Part shown: one piece after another, positions 47,020 through 56,213 of the stretch
Layout: every line of letters begins with the position of its first letter
Position numbering within the stretch: the stretch's first letter is position 1
From: Heyndrickxia coagulans DSM 1 = ATCC 7050
Lineage (GTDB): Bacteria; Bacillota; Bacilli; Bacillales; Bacillaceae_C
Reading direction: 5' to 3'
DNA: 64,000 bases
NCBI RefSeq assembly: GCF_000290615.1
Contig: NZ_ALAS01000205.1
Coordinates: 1 to 64,000 of the forward strand
Notes under the pieces: generated by a model
What the model saw: the letters and a program-made list of their open reading frames with translations, nothing else
Databases searched by the model: none
Told to the model about the DNA's origin: nothing
Made by a program: the position numbers and the translations under genes

Positions 47020-48636
47020 TTATGCCTTTACTTGCGATAAAACATGTTTAAACGTGCGGATAACCTGGTCGACTTCTTCATAGCTGATCGTAAGCGCCGG
47101 TTCAAAGCGCAAGGTTTTTGAATTAATCAATGTTCCCGCAACAAGCACACCCCCGTCAAACATGCCTTTTGCCACTTCATAACCGAGTTCATCCGAGTGG
47201 AATTCTACTCCGATCATTAATCCTTTCCCGCGGACTTCCTGGACAATGTCTTCGTGGCCTTTTGCCGCCTCTTTTAAGCCGTTTAAGAAATATTCCCCGC
47301 AAGCAGCCGCGCGTTCCGGCAGTTTTCCCTCGATGAGGACGCCGATCGTGGCAATTGCCGCTGCACAGGCAAGCGGATTTCCGCCGAAAGTGGTGGTATG
47401 CATGAACGGATTCGGGAACCAGCTTTTGAACACTTCTTCTTTCGCGACCACCGCGCCGGCCGGCATCACCAGGTAAGAAAACACATCTTTTGCCGTTTTA
47501 TAGCGCTTTTTCCGGAAGACAAAGAAGGCAACAACAGATAAATTGACGAATGTAAAAGCAATAAGAGCGCCAAAGTTGATAAACGAGGAAATGAGCTCCA
47601 GGCTGGGCGTGATCGCAAGCAGCGACACCAGGCCGACAAGGATTACATTCCAAGCGGGGGTCCGGAATTTTGGATGCACGTATCCAAACCATCGCTTCGG
47701 CAGGACACCGTTTCTCCCCATCACATATAACAGCCGTGAAACACTGGCATGGGAAGCAAGGCCGGACGCAACCGTGGCGGCAAATGCACCGGAAATAAAC
47801 AATAACTTAAACAGCGTTCCGCCCACGTACAATCCGATTTCGGGCAATGTGTCATCCGTGTTTTTAAAATGAGAAACGTCCGGAAACAAGGCTTGCGCGA
47901 AATAACTGGCGATAAAAAAGACCGCTCCGCCGATAAAAACCGTCAGCATGATCGCTTTCGGCATGATTTTGGGATCTTTCGCTTCCTCCGCATACATCGT
48001 CACCGCATCAAAGCCGATAAACGAGAAACATACGACTGTCGCACCGGTCAGGACCGCGCTCAAACGGACACCGGAGTGGTAAAGCGGATCGAAAGTGATA
48101 ACCGTGCCTTTTCCCATCCCGTGCGAAAATTGTACAATGGCCAGCACAAGAAAAGCGGCGATCAGCACCAATTCAAAAGCAACAAGAATGGTGTTCATAT
48201 TGGACGTTTTCCCCATGCTCCATACATTGATGCCCGTCACGGCGGCTACATACGCCACCACCCAGATCCAGGAGGGCACGTTTGGAAAGACGGATACCAT
48301 ATAAATCCGGATAATTAAAGCATTCACCATGGGCAACAGCAAATAGTCGAGCAACGCCGCCCATCCGACAAGGAACCCGAGATGGGGGTTCATCGTTTCC
48401 CTTGTATACGTGTAGGCAGATCCGGCGTTCGGGAAAACTTTTACCATCTTCCCGTAACTGATAGCGGTAAACAGCATGACAATCAAAGCTGTGATATAGG
48501 CAAGCGGCACCACCCCGTTGGTTTCCTTTGATACGATGCCAAAAGTATCAAACACAATGGTAGGCGTCATATACCCTAACCCGAGTCCGACGATGGCCCA
48601 TAAACCGAGTGAACGCTTTAATGTCACATTCTCCAA
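47020..48636 (-). CDS. In-frame fusion: APC permease N-part + class III aminotransferase C-part
   Basis: Residues 1 to about 390 are an amino acid/polyamine permease of the APC superfamily (LWAIVGLGLGYMTPTIVFDT, FSFIGFDAVTMYAEEAKDP), with about ten membrane spans; the last two of the usual twelve are missing. From VMPAGA (47452-47469) the frame continues without a break into the C-terminal third of a class III PLP aminotransferase (NPFMHTTTFGGNPLACAAA, VRGKGLMIGVEF, LRFEPALTISYEEVDQV). The PLP lysine, which precedes the GG-x-MP-x-GA motif in this family, is absent, so the enzyme part cannot be a normal aminotransferase. Best explained as a deletion joining two neighbouring genes. The TTG at 48636 is 9 nt after GGAGG; an ATG at 48645 abuts it. 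Confidence 0.85.
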   Translation of the reverse strand: MENVTLKRSLGLWAIVGLGLGYMTPTIVFDTFGIVSKETNGVVPLAYITALIVMLFTAISYGKMVKVFPNAGSAYTYTRETMNPHLGFLVGWAALLDYLLLPMVNALIIRIYMVSVFPNVPSWIWVVAYVAAVTGINVWSMGKTSNMNTILVAFELVLIAAFLVLAIVQFSHGMGKGTVITFDPLYHSGVRLSAVLTGATVVCFSFIGFDAVTMYAEEAKDPKIMPKAIMLTVFIGGAVFFIASYFAQALFPDVSHFKNTDDTLPEIGLYVGGTLFKLLFISGAFAATVASGLASHASVSRLLYVMGRNGVLPKRWFGYVHPKFRTPAWNVILVGLVSLLAITPSLELISSFINFGALIAFTFVNLSVVAFFVFRKKRYKTAKDVFSYLVMPAGAVVAKEEVFKSWFPNPFMHTTTFGGNPLACAAAIATIGVLIEGKLPERAAACGEYFLNGLKEAAKGHEDIVQEVRGKGLMIGVEFHSDELGYEVAKGMFDGGVLVAGTLINSKTLRFEPALTISYEEVDQVIRTFKHVLSQVKA

Positions 48637-48744
48637 TTTTATCATCCTCCCTCTCTATTCCACAAATCAAAGATGTTTGCTTTTTGGTACGCCAATAAGG
48701 CAGATCCGCTTCCATCCACATGGAGGCCTATTGTTCTACATCTT

Positions 48745-48760
48745 TGCAATTTTCATACCA
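48745..48760 (-). promoter_or_regulatory. Sigma-54 (SigL) -24/-12 promoter
   Basis: On the minus strand TGGTATGAAAATTGCA contains GG and GC separated by exactly ten bases, matching the SigL pattern TGGYAY-N5-TTGCW. It lies about 100 bp before the fusion gene. Confidence 0.75.
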
Positions 48761-48857
48761 ATTGCCGGAAAAACAAGAGGAGGATTTGAAAAACTCGGAA
48801 TTTGGGAAAAGCAGCCGCAGGGTTTCGGAGGGAAAGGCGAGAAAAAGGAAAACTTCT

Positions 48858-48891
48858 TATGCAAAAATGCATAGCATAATCTATTTTGCAT
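48858..48891 (-). promoter_or_regulatory. Probable upstream activator site (RocR-like)
   Basis: TATGCA-AAAA-TGCATA is a perfect palindrome (48858-48873), and a further TTTTGCATA half-site ends at 48891, mirroring TATGCAAAA. It is about 100 bp upstream of the -24 element, the usual place for a sigma-54 activator. Confidence 0.55.
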
Positions 48892-48926
48892 ACCATTGGA
48901 AGGCAAATTGACGAAAGCCGGGGATG

Positions 48927-48964
48927 AAAAACGGCGGGGACATGTTTTGATATCCCGCCGTTTT
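48927..48964 (-). terminator. Terminator after trhP2
   Basis: AAAAACGGCGGG (48927-48938) pairs with CCCGCCGTTTT (48954-48964), with a T-run on the minus strand. Confidence 0.8.
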
Positions 48965-48975
48965 GAGGTAAATTT

Positions 48976-50247
48976 TCATTCACTTGGAGCCTGAACAGGG
49001 AAGTTTGAAAAGCGCGCCGTACTCACCGGCATTTTGCGTATCCGCATCAAATCATAAGGTTTTACAGGATGGTCGGTGATTGTTTTCACGGTCATCAGCG
49101 CATTCGGGGCACGTTCAATGCATTTGCCGTCTTCATCCCAAAGCTTGCGGATGGTTTGTGTGAAACGGGAAAATCCCGGCCCGTAAAACTCCACTTCTTC
49201 CCCTGCCGCAAAATGGTTGCGCTGTTCAAGCGTGGCGATTTTTGTAGCCGGGTCGTAATCCAAAACGCGGGCAGCGAAAGTATATTTCGGGATTTTGCGG
49301 GGGCGCCCGAACAGTTGCTGGCGGGCATCCGGTTCCCCAAAGTAAAAACCGGTTGCCAGTTCCCGTTGTGCCACTTTCCAAATTTCTTCCTCCCACGCCG
49401 GGTCAAAAACAAAATGGCCTGGATCTATGCAATAGGCATCGACAATCGCCCGGTACACATTCGCCACAGTCGAAACATAGTGGATCGACTTCATTCTGCC
49501 TTCAATTTTAAAACTTCCCACACCCGCTTCAATCAATTCCGGCACGTGATGGATCATCGTAAGGTCCACCGCACTCATGGAAAACGGCTCGCCGCCGGCT
49601 GTTAAGATGTCGGCCCCATCATTTTCAAACAAGTCATATTTCCAACGGCACGACTGGGCGCATCCGCCCCGGTTTGCGTCGCGGTTTGCCATATGGTTGG
49701 ACAGCACGCAACGCCCGGAATACGAAATGCACATCGCTCCCTGTACAAACGCTTCTATTTCCATACCGGTATTTTTCCGGATTTCGCGGATTTCTTCAAG
49801 GCTGACTTCGCGGGCCAGAACCACCCTTTCGACCCCTTCCTGCTCCCAGAACTGAAGCGCTTTGTAATTTGTTGCAGAAGCCTGGGTCGACAAGTGGACG
49901 GCAAGTCCGGGCGCCTCTTCCATACAAATGGTGATAAAGCCCGGGTCGGAGATGATGACAGCGTCAATCCCGATCTCCTTTAGTGTGCGGAAAAAATCCC
50001 CTGCCCCTTCATCATCGCCTTCATGGCTGACCATATTTGCAGCTACATACACTTTTGCGCCGCGGGCATGCGCAAAGCGGACCCCTTCCTTCATCTCTCC
50101 GTACGTAAAATTGCCGGCTCTCGAACGCAAGCCGTAAGCCTGTCCGCCAATATATACGGCATCCGCGCCATAGCGGACGGCGATTTCCAGTTTTTCAAGA
50201 TTTCCGGCCGGCGCAAGTACTTCCGGTTTTTTGATGATGTTTCGCAT
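48976..50247 (-). CDS. trhP2: U32-family protein TrhP2 (tRNA hydroxylation)
   Basis: U32 'peptidase' family protein similar to B. subtilis YrrO/TrhP2, needed with TrhP1 to form 5-hydroxyuridine at tRNA position 34. It starts KPEVLAPAGNLEKLEIAVRY and carries the U32 signature EAFVQGAMCISYSGRCVLSN, with the cysteine cluster GGCAQSCRW. Start ATG 50247 follows GGAGGG; 423 aa. It lies 10 bp after trhP1, so an operon. In B. subtilis the pair sits in another locus (yrrN-yrrO). Confidence 0.92.
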   Translation of the reverse strand: MRNIIKKPEVLAPAGNLEKLEIAVRYGADAVYIGGQAYGLRSRAGNFTYGEMKEGVRFAHARGAKVYVAANMVSHEGDDEGAGDFFRTLKEIGIDAVIISDPGFITICMEEAPGLAVHLSTQASATNYKALQFWEQEGVERVVLAREVSLEEIREIRKNTGMEIEAFVQGAMCISYSGRCVLSNHMANRDANRGGCAQSCRWKYDLFENDGADILTAGGEPFSMSAVDLTMIHHVPELIEAGVGSFKIEGRMKSIHYVSTVANVYRAIVDAYCIDPGHFVFDPAWEEEIWKVAQRELATGFYFGEPDARQQLFGRPRKIPKYTFAARVLDYDPATKIATLEQRNHFAAGEEVEFYGPGFSRFTQTIRKLWDEDGKCIERAPNALMTVKTITDHPVKPYDLMRIRKMPVSTARFSNFPVQAPSE

Positions 50248-50257
50248 ATTCTCCCTC

Positions 50258-51169
50258 CTACTGTACTTCATCCGGCTGCCGCAGGAAAAACCCCGTGCCA
50301 AGCTTCCGCGTTTCCGGCTGCAATTGCAAAAGCTCAGCTGAAAAACGCGCCGCATCAAATGTGCCGGACAGCACCGCTTCTTTTGCCCGGACATAAAGGG
50401 CGGCAATGTCCGTAAAGGTTTCCCCTTCGGCCAAAATGCCGTCGATTTTCCACGTATCCAGCCCGGCCCTGTGCAGATCCGGCAAATACCGAATGAGCGC
50501 AATGTCTTCTGCGGAAAAAATATGGGTGCCATTTTCATCCTCAAAAAGCGGATACTGCTTTTCCCGGTCTTTCTTCTCGCTGATGCTGAGCCTGTCATGG
50601 ACAGTTGTGCCGGCATCAAGATGCGCAAATTGGGTGTAATTCGAAAGCAAACGGCGCTTCGAATGGTGGATGCATGTCGGGCCGTATACTTGTACCTCGA
50701 CGGGCTGCCTGATTTGCGCCTGTATTTCTTTTAATTCAATAAAAGTACATTCGCGCGCCGCCACGGCACCTATTGCCCCGCGTTTGAGCCAGAACTTTAT
50801 CTGGTTTGCCGATGTGACAAGCGTCTGTGCATCGTAAATATAAGGCAGATTCAGTTTCATTTCTTTTAAGAGCTGTATCACGCCCGGATCCCCGGCAGTG
50901 ATCGCATCCACTCCCGCTTTTTCAAGCGATGACAAATATTCCGGAAGCGCCTCTATATGTCCGTTATGCATCAATCCGTTAACGGCTGTATACACTTTCC
51001 TGTTCTGCCGGTGTACAAACTTTGTAATGTCGCCTATTTCTTCAAGCGTGATATGGCCGGGCATGCGCAGGCCGAAACGGTTCCCCCCGATATAGAGGGT
51101 ATCCACTCCGGCCGCAATCAGCGCTTCAGCCTGCCCGGCCGATTCAGCGGTAGCAACGATATGGATCAA
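50258..51169 (-). CDS. trhP1: U32-family protein TrhP1 (tRNA hydroxylation)
   Basis: Second U32 protein of the pair, similar to YrrN/TrhP1, lacking some of the cysteines of TrhP2. Visible motifs: GVDTLYIGGNRFGLRMPGHI and VQVYGPTCIHHSKRRLLSNY. The start is most likely TTG 51169 after AAGGAGGGG with good spacing, giving 303 aa that begin LIHIVATAES in the family manner; upstream residues are not family-like. Confidence 0.9.
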   Translation of the reverse strand: MIHIVATAESAGQAEALIAAGVDTLYIGGNRFGLRMPGHITLEEIGDITKFVHRQNRKVYTAVNGLMHNGHIEALPEYLSSLEKAGVDAITAGDPGVIQLLKEMKLNLPYIYDAQTLVTSANQIKFWLKRGAIGAVAARECTFIELKEIQAQIRQPVEVQVYGPTCIHHSKRRLLSNYTQFAHLDAGTTVHDRLSISEKKDREKQYPLFEDENGTHIFSAEDIALIRYLPDLHRAGLDTWKIDGILAEGETFTDIAALYVRAKEAVLSGTFDAARFSAELLQLQPETRKLGTGFFLRQPDEVQ

Positions 51170-51325
51170 CTTCCACCCCTCCTTCAGCCGCTTTTTCAGG
51201 CTGCAGTAAAAAAAACGCCAAAAAGGCGCAAAGATAAAGCGTGCCACGATTTTACTTTATCATGGGTACGGGTCTTTTTTGCCGGCAAAGTATGACAGTT
51301 TCCGCAAACCTTTTTTCCATGCAAA

Positions 51326-51353
51326 AAAAGCTGCCTGCTTCTGCAAACAGCGT
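51326..51353 (-). terminator. Terminator after spoVS
   Basis: GCTGCCTGC (51330-51338) pairs with GCAAACAGC (51343-51351) with internal mismatches; seven T follow on the minus strand. Confidence 0.55.
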
Positions 51354-51369
51354 TTCTTTCCAATCTATA

Positions 51370-51630
51370 TCAGCGGGGTTCAACGATGAGTTTAATAGCG
51401 GTTCTTTCTTCTCCTTCAATCTGAATGTCCGTGAAAGCCGGGATGCAAATTAAATCCACACCGCTTGGGGCCACAAACCCTCTTGCAATGGCAACGGCTT
51501 TTACAGCCTGGTTAATGGCGCCCGCCCCGATCGCCTGGATTTCCGCCCCCCCTCTTTCACGAAGAACACCGGCAAGTGCACCAGCTACAGAATTAGGATT
51601 AGATTTTGCTGAAACTTTTAATATTTCCAT
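51370..51630 (-). CDS. spoVS: Stage V sporulation protein S
   Basis: An 86-aa Alba-like protein needed for normal sporulation and affecting cell division in B. subtilis. The sequence MEILKVSAKSNPNSVAGALA through GVDLICIPAFTDI is almost invariant in the family. The start follows GGAGGAGAAGG. It is downstream of ymdB, the Bacillus order; in B. subtilis tdh-kbl follow, here the trhP pair does. Confidence 0.97.
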   Translation of the reverse strand: MEILKVSAKSNPNSVAGALAGVLRERGGAEIQAIGAGAINQAVKAVAIARGFVAPSGVDLICIPAFTDIQIEGEERTAIKLIVEPR

Positions 51631-52000
51631 TCCTTCTCCTCCTTGTCTCCTTCCGTTAACCGAATGTCCGTTCAGAGTGACGATTCATATTCGAACGTGA
51701 AGTATCTCTTGCCCGTTTCCAGCCCGGCCTTTTGTAGCTTCGCTGGAAATGGGGCGGCTGCCTTAAAATCCGGCAGCCGCCCCGCATATCAGGCTGCTGA
51801 TTCTCCTGCTTGTCGTGCGGGCTTTCATGAACGTCTCTTGCTCAAAAAACTCCGGGGAGCTGCCCCCGCACAGCGGGAAAAATCATTTCACTGCTACTAT
51901 ATTCCTTTGTTTTGCGAGTTATGCCATCCTTCATAAGCGCCGGTACATAAAAAGAGGCGCTCTTGTGCCCGGCATCCATCCGGAAACAGAAAAAACCCGT
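51631..52000. other. Intergenic stretch between ymdB and spoVS
   Basis: About 370 bp. It contains a 12-bp perfect GC-rich stem, GGGGCGGCTGCC (51751-51762) with its complement (51772-51783), plus the ymdB terminator at its far end. I could not identify a convincing sigma-H promoter for spoVS. Confidence 0.5.
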
Positions 52001-52020
52001 TTATTCAGAGATAAACGGGC
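51991..52020 (-). terminator. Terminator overlapping the ymdB stop
   Basis: CCCGTTTAT (51996-52004) pairs with ATAAACGGG (52011-52019); T-run on the minus strand. Confidence 0.75.
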
Positions 52021-52801
52021 GGTCTTCATTGATTAAAATATTTTGGATTGTTGCAGCTTTGCCTGTTTTTTTATCAAGGCTGATGATGCATCCGCTTAAT
52101 ATTTTCCTTCCCGACTTTGGTACTTCGAAACGGACGGGAAGCGAAGTCAGAAATTTTTTCATTACTGCTTCTTTGTCCATACCGAGAATGGCATCGTACG
52201 GACCGGTCATGCCGGCATCGGTCAGATAGGCAGTACCGTTTGGCAAAATTCTTGCATCGGCGGTTTGCACATGCGTATGGGTCCCGATCACGGCCGACAC
52301 TTTGCCGTCCAGAAACCAGCCCATTGCCTGTTTTTCGCTTGTCGTTTCGGCATGGAAATCAACAAAGATAAAATGGGTTCTTTTTCTTGCCAGCGCCACC
52401 ATCTCTTCTGCTTTCCGGAACGGGTCATCGAGCGCATTCATAAACGTTCTGCCCTGCAGGTTGATGACTGCAAACTCCGTTCCTTCCGCTTTGATCAGCG
52501 CCATCCCTTTTCCTGGGGTCCCGTCCGGAAAATTGGCCGGACGCACCATCCATTTTGCTTCCTCAATAAAGTCAAAAATCTCTTTGTTGTCCCATGCATG
52601 GTTTCCGAGCGTGATGATATCCGCACCTGCATCCAGCAGACCACGGTAAATGTTTTTGGTAATCCCGCGCCCGCCGGCTGCATTTTCCCCGTTTACGATG
52701 GTCAAATGCGGCCTGTATTTCGCCTTTAACTTCGGCAAATATTCGTTCACCATCTCACGCCCTAATGACCCGACAACATCCCCTATAAATAGAATCTCCA
52801 T
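52001..52801 (-). CDS. ymdB: YmdB-family metallophosphoesterase
   Basis: A 266-aa calcineurin-type phosphoesterase that hydrolyses 2',3'-cyclic nucleotides and influences biofilm choice in B. subtilis. Metal sites are visible: IGDVVGSLGR, NGENAAGG, ITLGNHAWDNKE and GTHTHVQTAD. It lies directly downstream of rny, as in Bacillus, though a terminator separates them. Confidence 0.96.
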   Translation of the reverse strand: MEILFIGDVVGSLGREMVNEYLPKLKAKYRPHLTIVNGENAAGGRGITKNIYRGLLDAGADIITLGNHAWDNKEIFDFIEEAKWMVRPANFPDGTPGKGMALIKAEGTEFAVINLQGRTFMNALDDPFRKAEEMVALARKRTHFIFVDFHAETTSEKQAMGWFLDGKVSAVIGTHTHVQTADARILPNGTAYLTDAGMTGPYDAILGMDKEAVMKKFLTSLPVRFEVPKSGRKILSGCIISLDKKTGKAATIQNILINEDRPFISE

Positions 52802-52861
52802 GCAATAAATCCTTTCTTTGCTTTATAAAACCATCTTCATTTTCTTTCAAAACGTTTAAAG

Positions 52862-52894
52862 AAAATAAGCGGTGAGCACGTCACCGCTTATTTT
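52862..52894 (-). terminator. Terminator overlapping the rny stop
   Basis: AAAATAAGCGGTGA (52862-52875) pairs perfectly with its complement (52881-52894). Confidence 0.8.
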
Positions 52895-54450
52895 GCATAT
52901 TCAACAGCCCGCGTTTCCCGAATGACCGTTACTTTAATATGGCCCGGATAATCCAGCTCATTTTCAATTTTTTTGCGGATATCACGTGCCAGGCGGTGGG
53001 CTTCCAGGTCGTCGATCTGTTCCGGTTTCACCATAATGCGTACTTCTCTCCCCGCCTGGATAGCGAACGATTTTTCAACGCCTTCATACGATTCGGCGAT
53101 TTCCTCCAGCTTTTCAAGCCGCCTGATGTAATGTTCAAGCGTTTCGCTGCGCGCCCCAGGCCGTGCAGCGGATAAAGCATCAGCGGCAGCGACAAGCACC
53201 GCGATAATAGAGGTCGGTTCCGTATCGCCATGGTGGGAAGCAATACTGTTAATGACCACCGGATGTTCCTTGTATTTGGTTGCGAGTTCGACGCCAATTT
53301 GCACATGGCTTCCTTCTACTTCATGGTCTACCGCTTTTCCCATATCATGAAGCAGGCCGGCACGGCGGGCAAGGATTTCATCTTCCCCGAGTTCGGCAGC
53401 CAGCAATCCGGAAAGGAATGCGACTTCTATCGAGTGCTTGAGGACATTTTGCCCGTAGCTCGTGCGGAATTTTAACCGGCCAAGAATTTTGATTAAGTCC
53501 GGATGAAGGCCATGGACACCGACTTCAAAAGTGGTTTGTTCCCCCACTTCGCGTATATGTTCATCCACTTCCCGCCTTGCTTTTTCAACCATTTCTTCAA
53601 TGCGGGCCGGATGGATGCGGCCGTCTTGAACCAGTTTTTCCAGTGCAATGCGTGCCGTTTCCCGGCGCACCGGATCGAATCCCGAAAGAATCACCGCTTC
53701 CGGCGTATCATCGATGATCAGGTCAATCCCGGTCAGCGTTTCAAGCGTCCGGATATTGCGCCCTTCCCTTCCGATGATGCGGCCTTTCATTTCATCATTC
53801 GGCAAATTGACAACCGATACCGTTGTTTCAGCAACATGCTCGGCTGCACACCGCTGAATGGCTAGCGAAAGAATGCTTTTCGCCTTTTTGTCGGCTTCTT
53901 CTTTTGCCCTTGTTTCCGCTTCCTTTACCTTAACGGCAATGTCATGGGAAAGCTCGTTTTCCAGTTTTTCAATAATAATGGCTTTCGCCTGTTCGCGATT
54001 GAGGCCCGAGATTCTTTCCAGCTCAGACTCCTGCTCGTTAACCATCTCCTCCAATTTGCTTTCCATCTCTTCAATATGTTGTTGTCTCAGGTTTAAAGAA
54101 TCCTCTTTCTTTTTAAGCATCGATTCACGCTTATCGAGCGATTCATCTTTGCGGTCGAGGTTCTCTTCCTTTTGCAATAAGCGGTTTTCCTGTCTTTGCA
54201 ATTCATTTCTTCGTTCACGCAATTCCCGTTCCATATCCGTACGAAGTTTATGATTTTCATCCTTCGCTTCAAGCAGGGCTTCTTTTTTCAGGCGGTCAGC
54301 TTCGCGTTTTGCTTCATCGACGATCTGATCCGCCGCATTTTTCGCCCCTGCAATTTTTGCTTCATAAATTGATCTCCGGATGAAATAGCCAACAACTACA
54401 CCGACGATAAGGACAAGCAAAAGGGAGATGATCCATATGAGAGACTCCAT
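52888..54450 (-). CDS. rny: Ribonuclease Y
   Basis: Membrane-anchored endoribonuclease that starts mRNA decay in Firmicutes. Order: one N-terminal span (residues 4-24), a long Glu/Arg/Lys-rich coiled coil to about residue 190, a KH domain ([13 protein letters not shown]), and an HD domain ([29 protein letters not shown]). At 520 aa the length equals B. subtilis RNase Y. ATG 54450 follows AGGAGG; a GTG three codons upstream is too close. Confidence 0.97.
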   Translation of the reverse strand: MESLIWIISLLLVLIVGVVVGYFIRRSIYEAKIAGAKNAADQIVDEAKREADRLKKEALLEAKDENHKLRTDMERELRERRNELQRQENRLLQKEENLDRKDESLDKRESMLKKKEDSLNLRQQHIEEMESKLEEMVNEQESELERISGLNREQAKAIIIEKLENELSHDIAVKVKEAETRAKEEADKKAKSILSLAIQRCAAEHVAETTVSVVNLPNDEMKGRIIGREGRNIRTLETLTGIDLIIDDTPEAVILSGFDPVRRETARIALEKLVQDGRIHPARIEEMVEKARREVDEHIREVGEQTTFEVGVHGLHPDLIKILGRLKFRTSYGQNVLKHSIEVAFLSGLLAAELGEDEILARRAGLLHDMGKAVDHEVEGSHVQIGVELATKYKEHPVVINSIASHHGDTEPTSIIAVLVAAADALSAARPGARSETLEHYIRRLEKLEEIAESYEGVEKSFAIQAGREVRIMVKPEQIDDLEAHRLARDIRKKIENELDYPGHIKVTVIRETRAVEYAK

Positions 54451-54525
54451 CAATCTCACCTCCTCTTGCTATGAACTTCTTCCACGTTAAAAAATGTCGG
54501 CTGTTACATTAATCCTTAGGTTTAC

Positions 54526-54554
54526 AGTATACAGCGCCTGGCTTAAAAAGTAAA
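54526..54554 (-). promoter_or_regulatory. Sigma-A promoter of rny
   Basis: On the minus strand TTTACT (54549-54554) and TATACT (54526-54531) with a 17-bp spacer, about 75 bp upstream of the rny start. Confidence 0.65.
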
Positions 54555-54882
54555 ACGTCGATCCCGGGGCAATCCCCTCCGGTGCATAGGCATGAAAACA
54601 TCATGCGTTTCGTCCCGGTCCGGCTGAAGACAAGGATGTTCTGTCAGCCGTACGCGGAAAAGCTGCCGGATTAAAAACCGGCTCCCTTCCGGAAACTTCC
54701 GGGAGGGTTTGCTTTCCGTACAGGAGAAAGTCGTTTTTAGAAAAATAAAATATACATATTAATTTTAAAGGTGGGAATTTTTATTGTCAAGTGAAGCGGA
54801 AAGATTGCCATCGTAATTTGTGTTGATCCCTTTCAGCCATGCAGCTTTTGCGGCGCAAAAAAGCCCGGTGGAAAAGGACGGC
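54555..54882. other. Intergenic stretch between recA and rny
   Basis: No supported gene. Around 54683-54707 an 11-bp stem with one mismatch (CCCTTCCGGAA / TTCCGGGAGGG) is present. A short open frame after AAAGGTGGG (TTG near 54784, 10 codons) is too small to call. Confidence 0.45.
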
Positions 54883-54918
54883 AAAAAGCGCCTGGATGCG
54901 GTCAGCATTTCAGGCGCT
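54883..54918 (-). terminator. Terminator after recA
   Basis: AGCGCCTG (54887-54894) pairs with CAGGCGCT (54911-54918), with a T-run on the minus strand, just past the recA stop. Confidence 0.8.
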
Positions 54919-54924
54919 TATAGG

Positions 54925-55992
54925 TTACTCCAAATTCAATTCTTCCTGTCCTTCCACAGCTTCCTTTTCATCTGCAGCATTTTCGGTTTCATGGGAACCG
55001 GCATCTTCCGCCAGGTCATAATGTTCCCGGATTTTTGCGGCAATCTCGTTTTTCAAATCCGCATTTTCCTTTAAAAACTGTTTCGCATTTTCACGCCCCT
55101 GGCCGAGCCGCTCGCCGTTATAAGCATACCAGGCCCCGCTTTTTTGGATGATGTCAAGGTCGCTTCCCATATCGACGATCTCGCCTTCTTTTGAGATCCC
55201 TTCGCCGTACATAATATCCACTTCTGCCGTTTTAAACGGAGGCGCTACTTTGTTTTTGACAACCTTGATTTTCGTTTTGTTGCCGACAATGTCGCTCCCT
55301 TGTTTGATCTGTTCGGCACGGCGCACTTCAAGGCGTACGGACGAGTAAAACTTGAGCGCGCGTCCGCCCGGTGTGACTTCAGGATTGCCGAACATCACGC
55401 CGACTTTTTCCCGGATTTGGTTAATGAAAATCGCAATCGTGTTTGATTTGTTGATCGCACCCGATAATTTCCGCAGCGCCTGGGACATCAGCCGTGCCTG
55501 GAGGCCGACATGGGAATCGCCCATTTCCCCTTCAATTTCCGCTCTCGGCACAAGCGCAGCAACGGAGTCAATGACAACAATGTCCACTGCGCCGCTGCGG
55601 ACGAGCGCTTCTGCAATTTCCAGCGCCTGTTCGCCCGTATCCGGCTGGGACAGGAGCAGTTCATCAATGTTGACACCGAGCTTTTGGGCATAAACCGGGT
55701 CAAGTGCGTGTTCCGCATCAATAAAGGCAGCCTGTCCGCCCTGTGCCTGGACTTCCGCAATCGCATGCAGGGCAACCGTTGTTTTACCGGAACTTTCAGG
55801 GCCATATATTTCAATGACGCGGCCGCGCGGGTAGCCGCCGACACCAAGGGCAATATCAAGCGCAAGCGAACCGGTCGGGATCGTGGAGACAACCCGGTCG
55901 GTCTGCTCGCCCAGCCGCATAATGGAGCCCTTGCCAAATTGCTTTTCTATTTGTTTCAGAGCCTGGTCTAAGGCTTGTTGACGATCATTCAC
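54925..55992 (-). CDS. recA: Recombinase RecA
   Basis: Forms filaments on single-stranded DNA, drives strand exchange and triggers LexA self-cleavage. Walker [10 protein letters not shown], the Walker B region [15 protein letters not shown]1/L2 loops ([16 protein letters not shown]) and an acidic C-terminus are all present. Length 355 aa. The start is GTG 55992, 5 nt after AAAGGAGGAAA. An SOS box and a sigma-A promoter lie upstream. Confidence 0.98.
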   Translation of the reverse strand: MNDRQQALDQALKQIEKQFGKGSIMRLGEQTDRVVSTIPTGSLALDIALGVGGYPRGRVIEIYGPESSGKTTVALHAIAEVQAQGGQAAFIDAEHALDPVYAQKLGVNIDELLLSQPDTGEQALEIAEALVRSGAVDIVVIDSVAALVPRAEIEGEMGDSHVGLQARLMSQALRKLSGAINKSNTIAIFINQIREKVGVMFGNPEVTPGGRALKFYSSVRLEVRRAEQIKQGSDIVGNKTKIKVVKNKVAPPFKTAEVDIMYGEGISKEGEIVDMGSDLDIIQKSGAWYAYNGERLGQGRENAKQFLKENADLKNEIAAKIREHYDLAEDAGSHETENAADEKEAVEGQEELNLE

Positions 55993-56048
55993 AAAATTTC
56001 CTCCTTTTATTCATCACGGACTCTTGAAAGCAATAAATCTATATCTAT

Positions 56049-56077
56049 ACTATACCCGTTTTTTCCGTGTTTGCCAA
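56049..56077 (-). promoter_or_regulatory. Sigma-A promoter of recA
   Basis: On the minus strand TTGGCA (56072-56077) and TATAGT (56049-56054) with a 17-bp spacer. Confidence 0.75.
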
Positions 56078-56086
56078 GCAAAATGT

Positions 56087-56100
56087 CGAACGCCTATTCG
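56087..56100 (-). promoter_or_regulatory. LexA (DinR) SOS box of recA
   Basis: CGAATAGGCGTTCG matches the Bacillus SOS box CGAAC-N4-GTTCG with one mismatch. It lies 9 bp upstream of the -35. Confidence 0.85.
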
Positions 56101-56213
56101 TCTCTTTTTTGCAAAAATCCGGCAAAAAAAATGGGGTTTTTCCCCTGCAAAAATGGAAATTTCCCCGGCAAAAAGGGCCGAAAATTGAATTTTTGGCAAA
56201 CAAATTTTTTTCG

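Larger units (their letters stand above)
48637..48975. other. Regulatory intergenic region of the fusion gene
   Basis: This 339-bp gap carries, from the gene outward, a leader of about 100 nt, a sigma-54-type promoter (48745-48760), a palindromic upstream site (48858-48891) and the trhP2 terminator (48927-48964). Confidence 0.7.

Noticed and set aside
54770-54815. Ten-codon frame after AAAGGTGGG in the recA-rny gap
   Set aside because: Too short to support as a gene; no promoter with correct spacing and no homology that I recognise.
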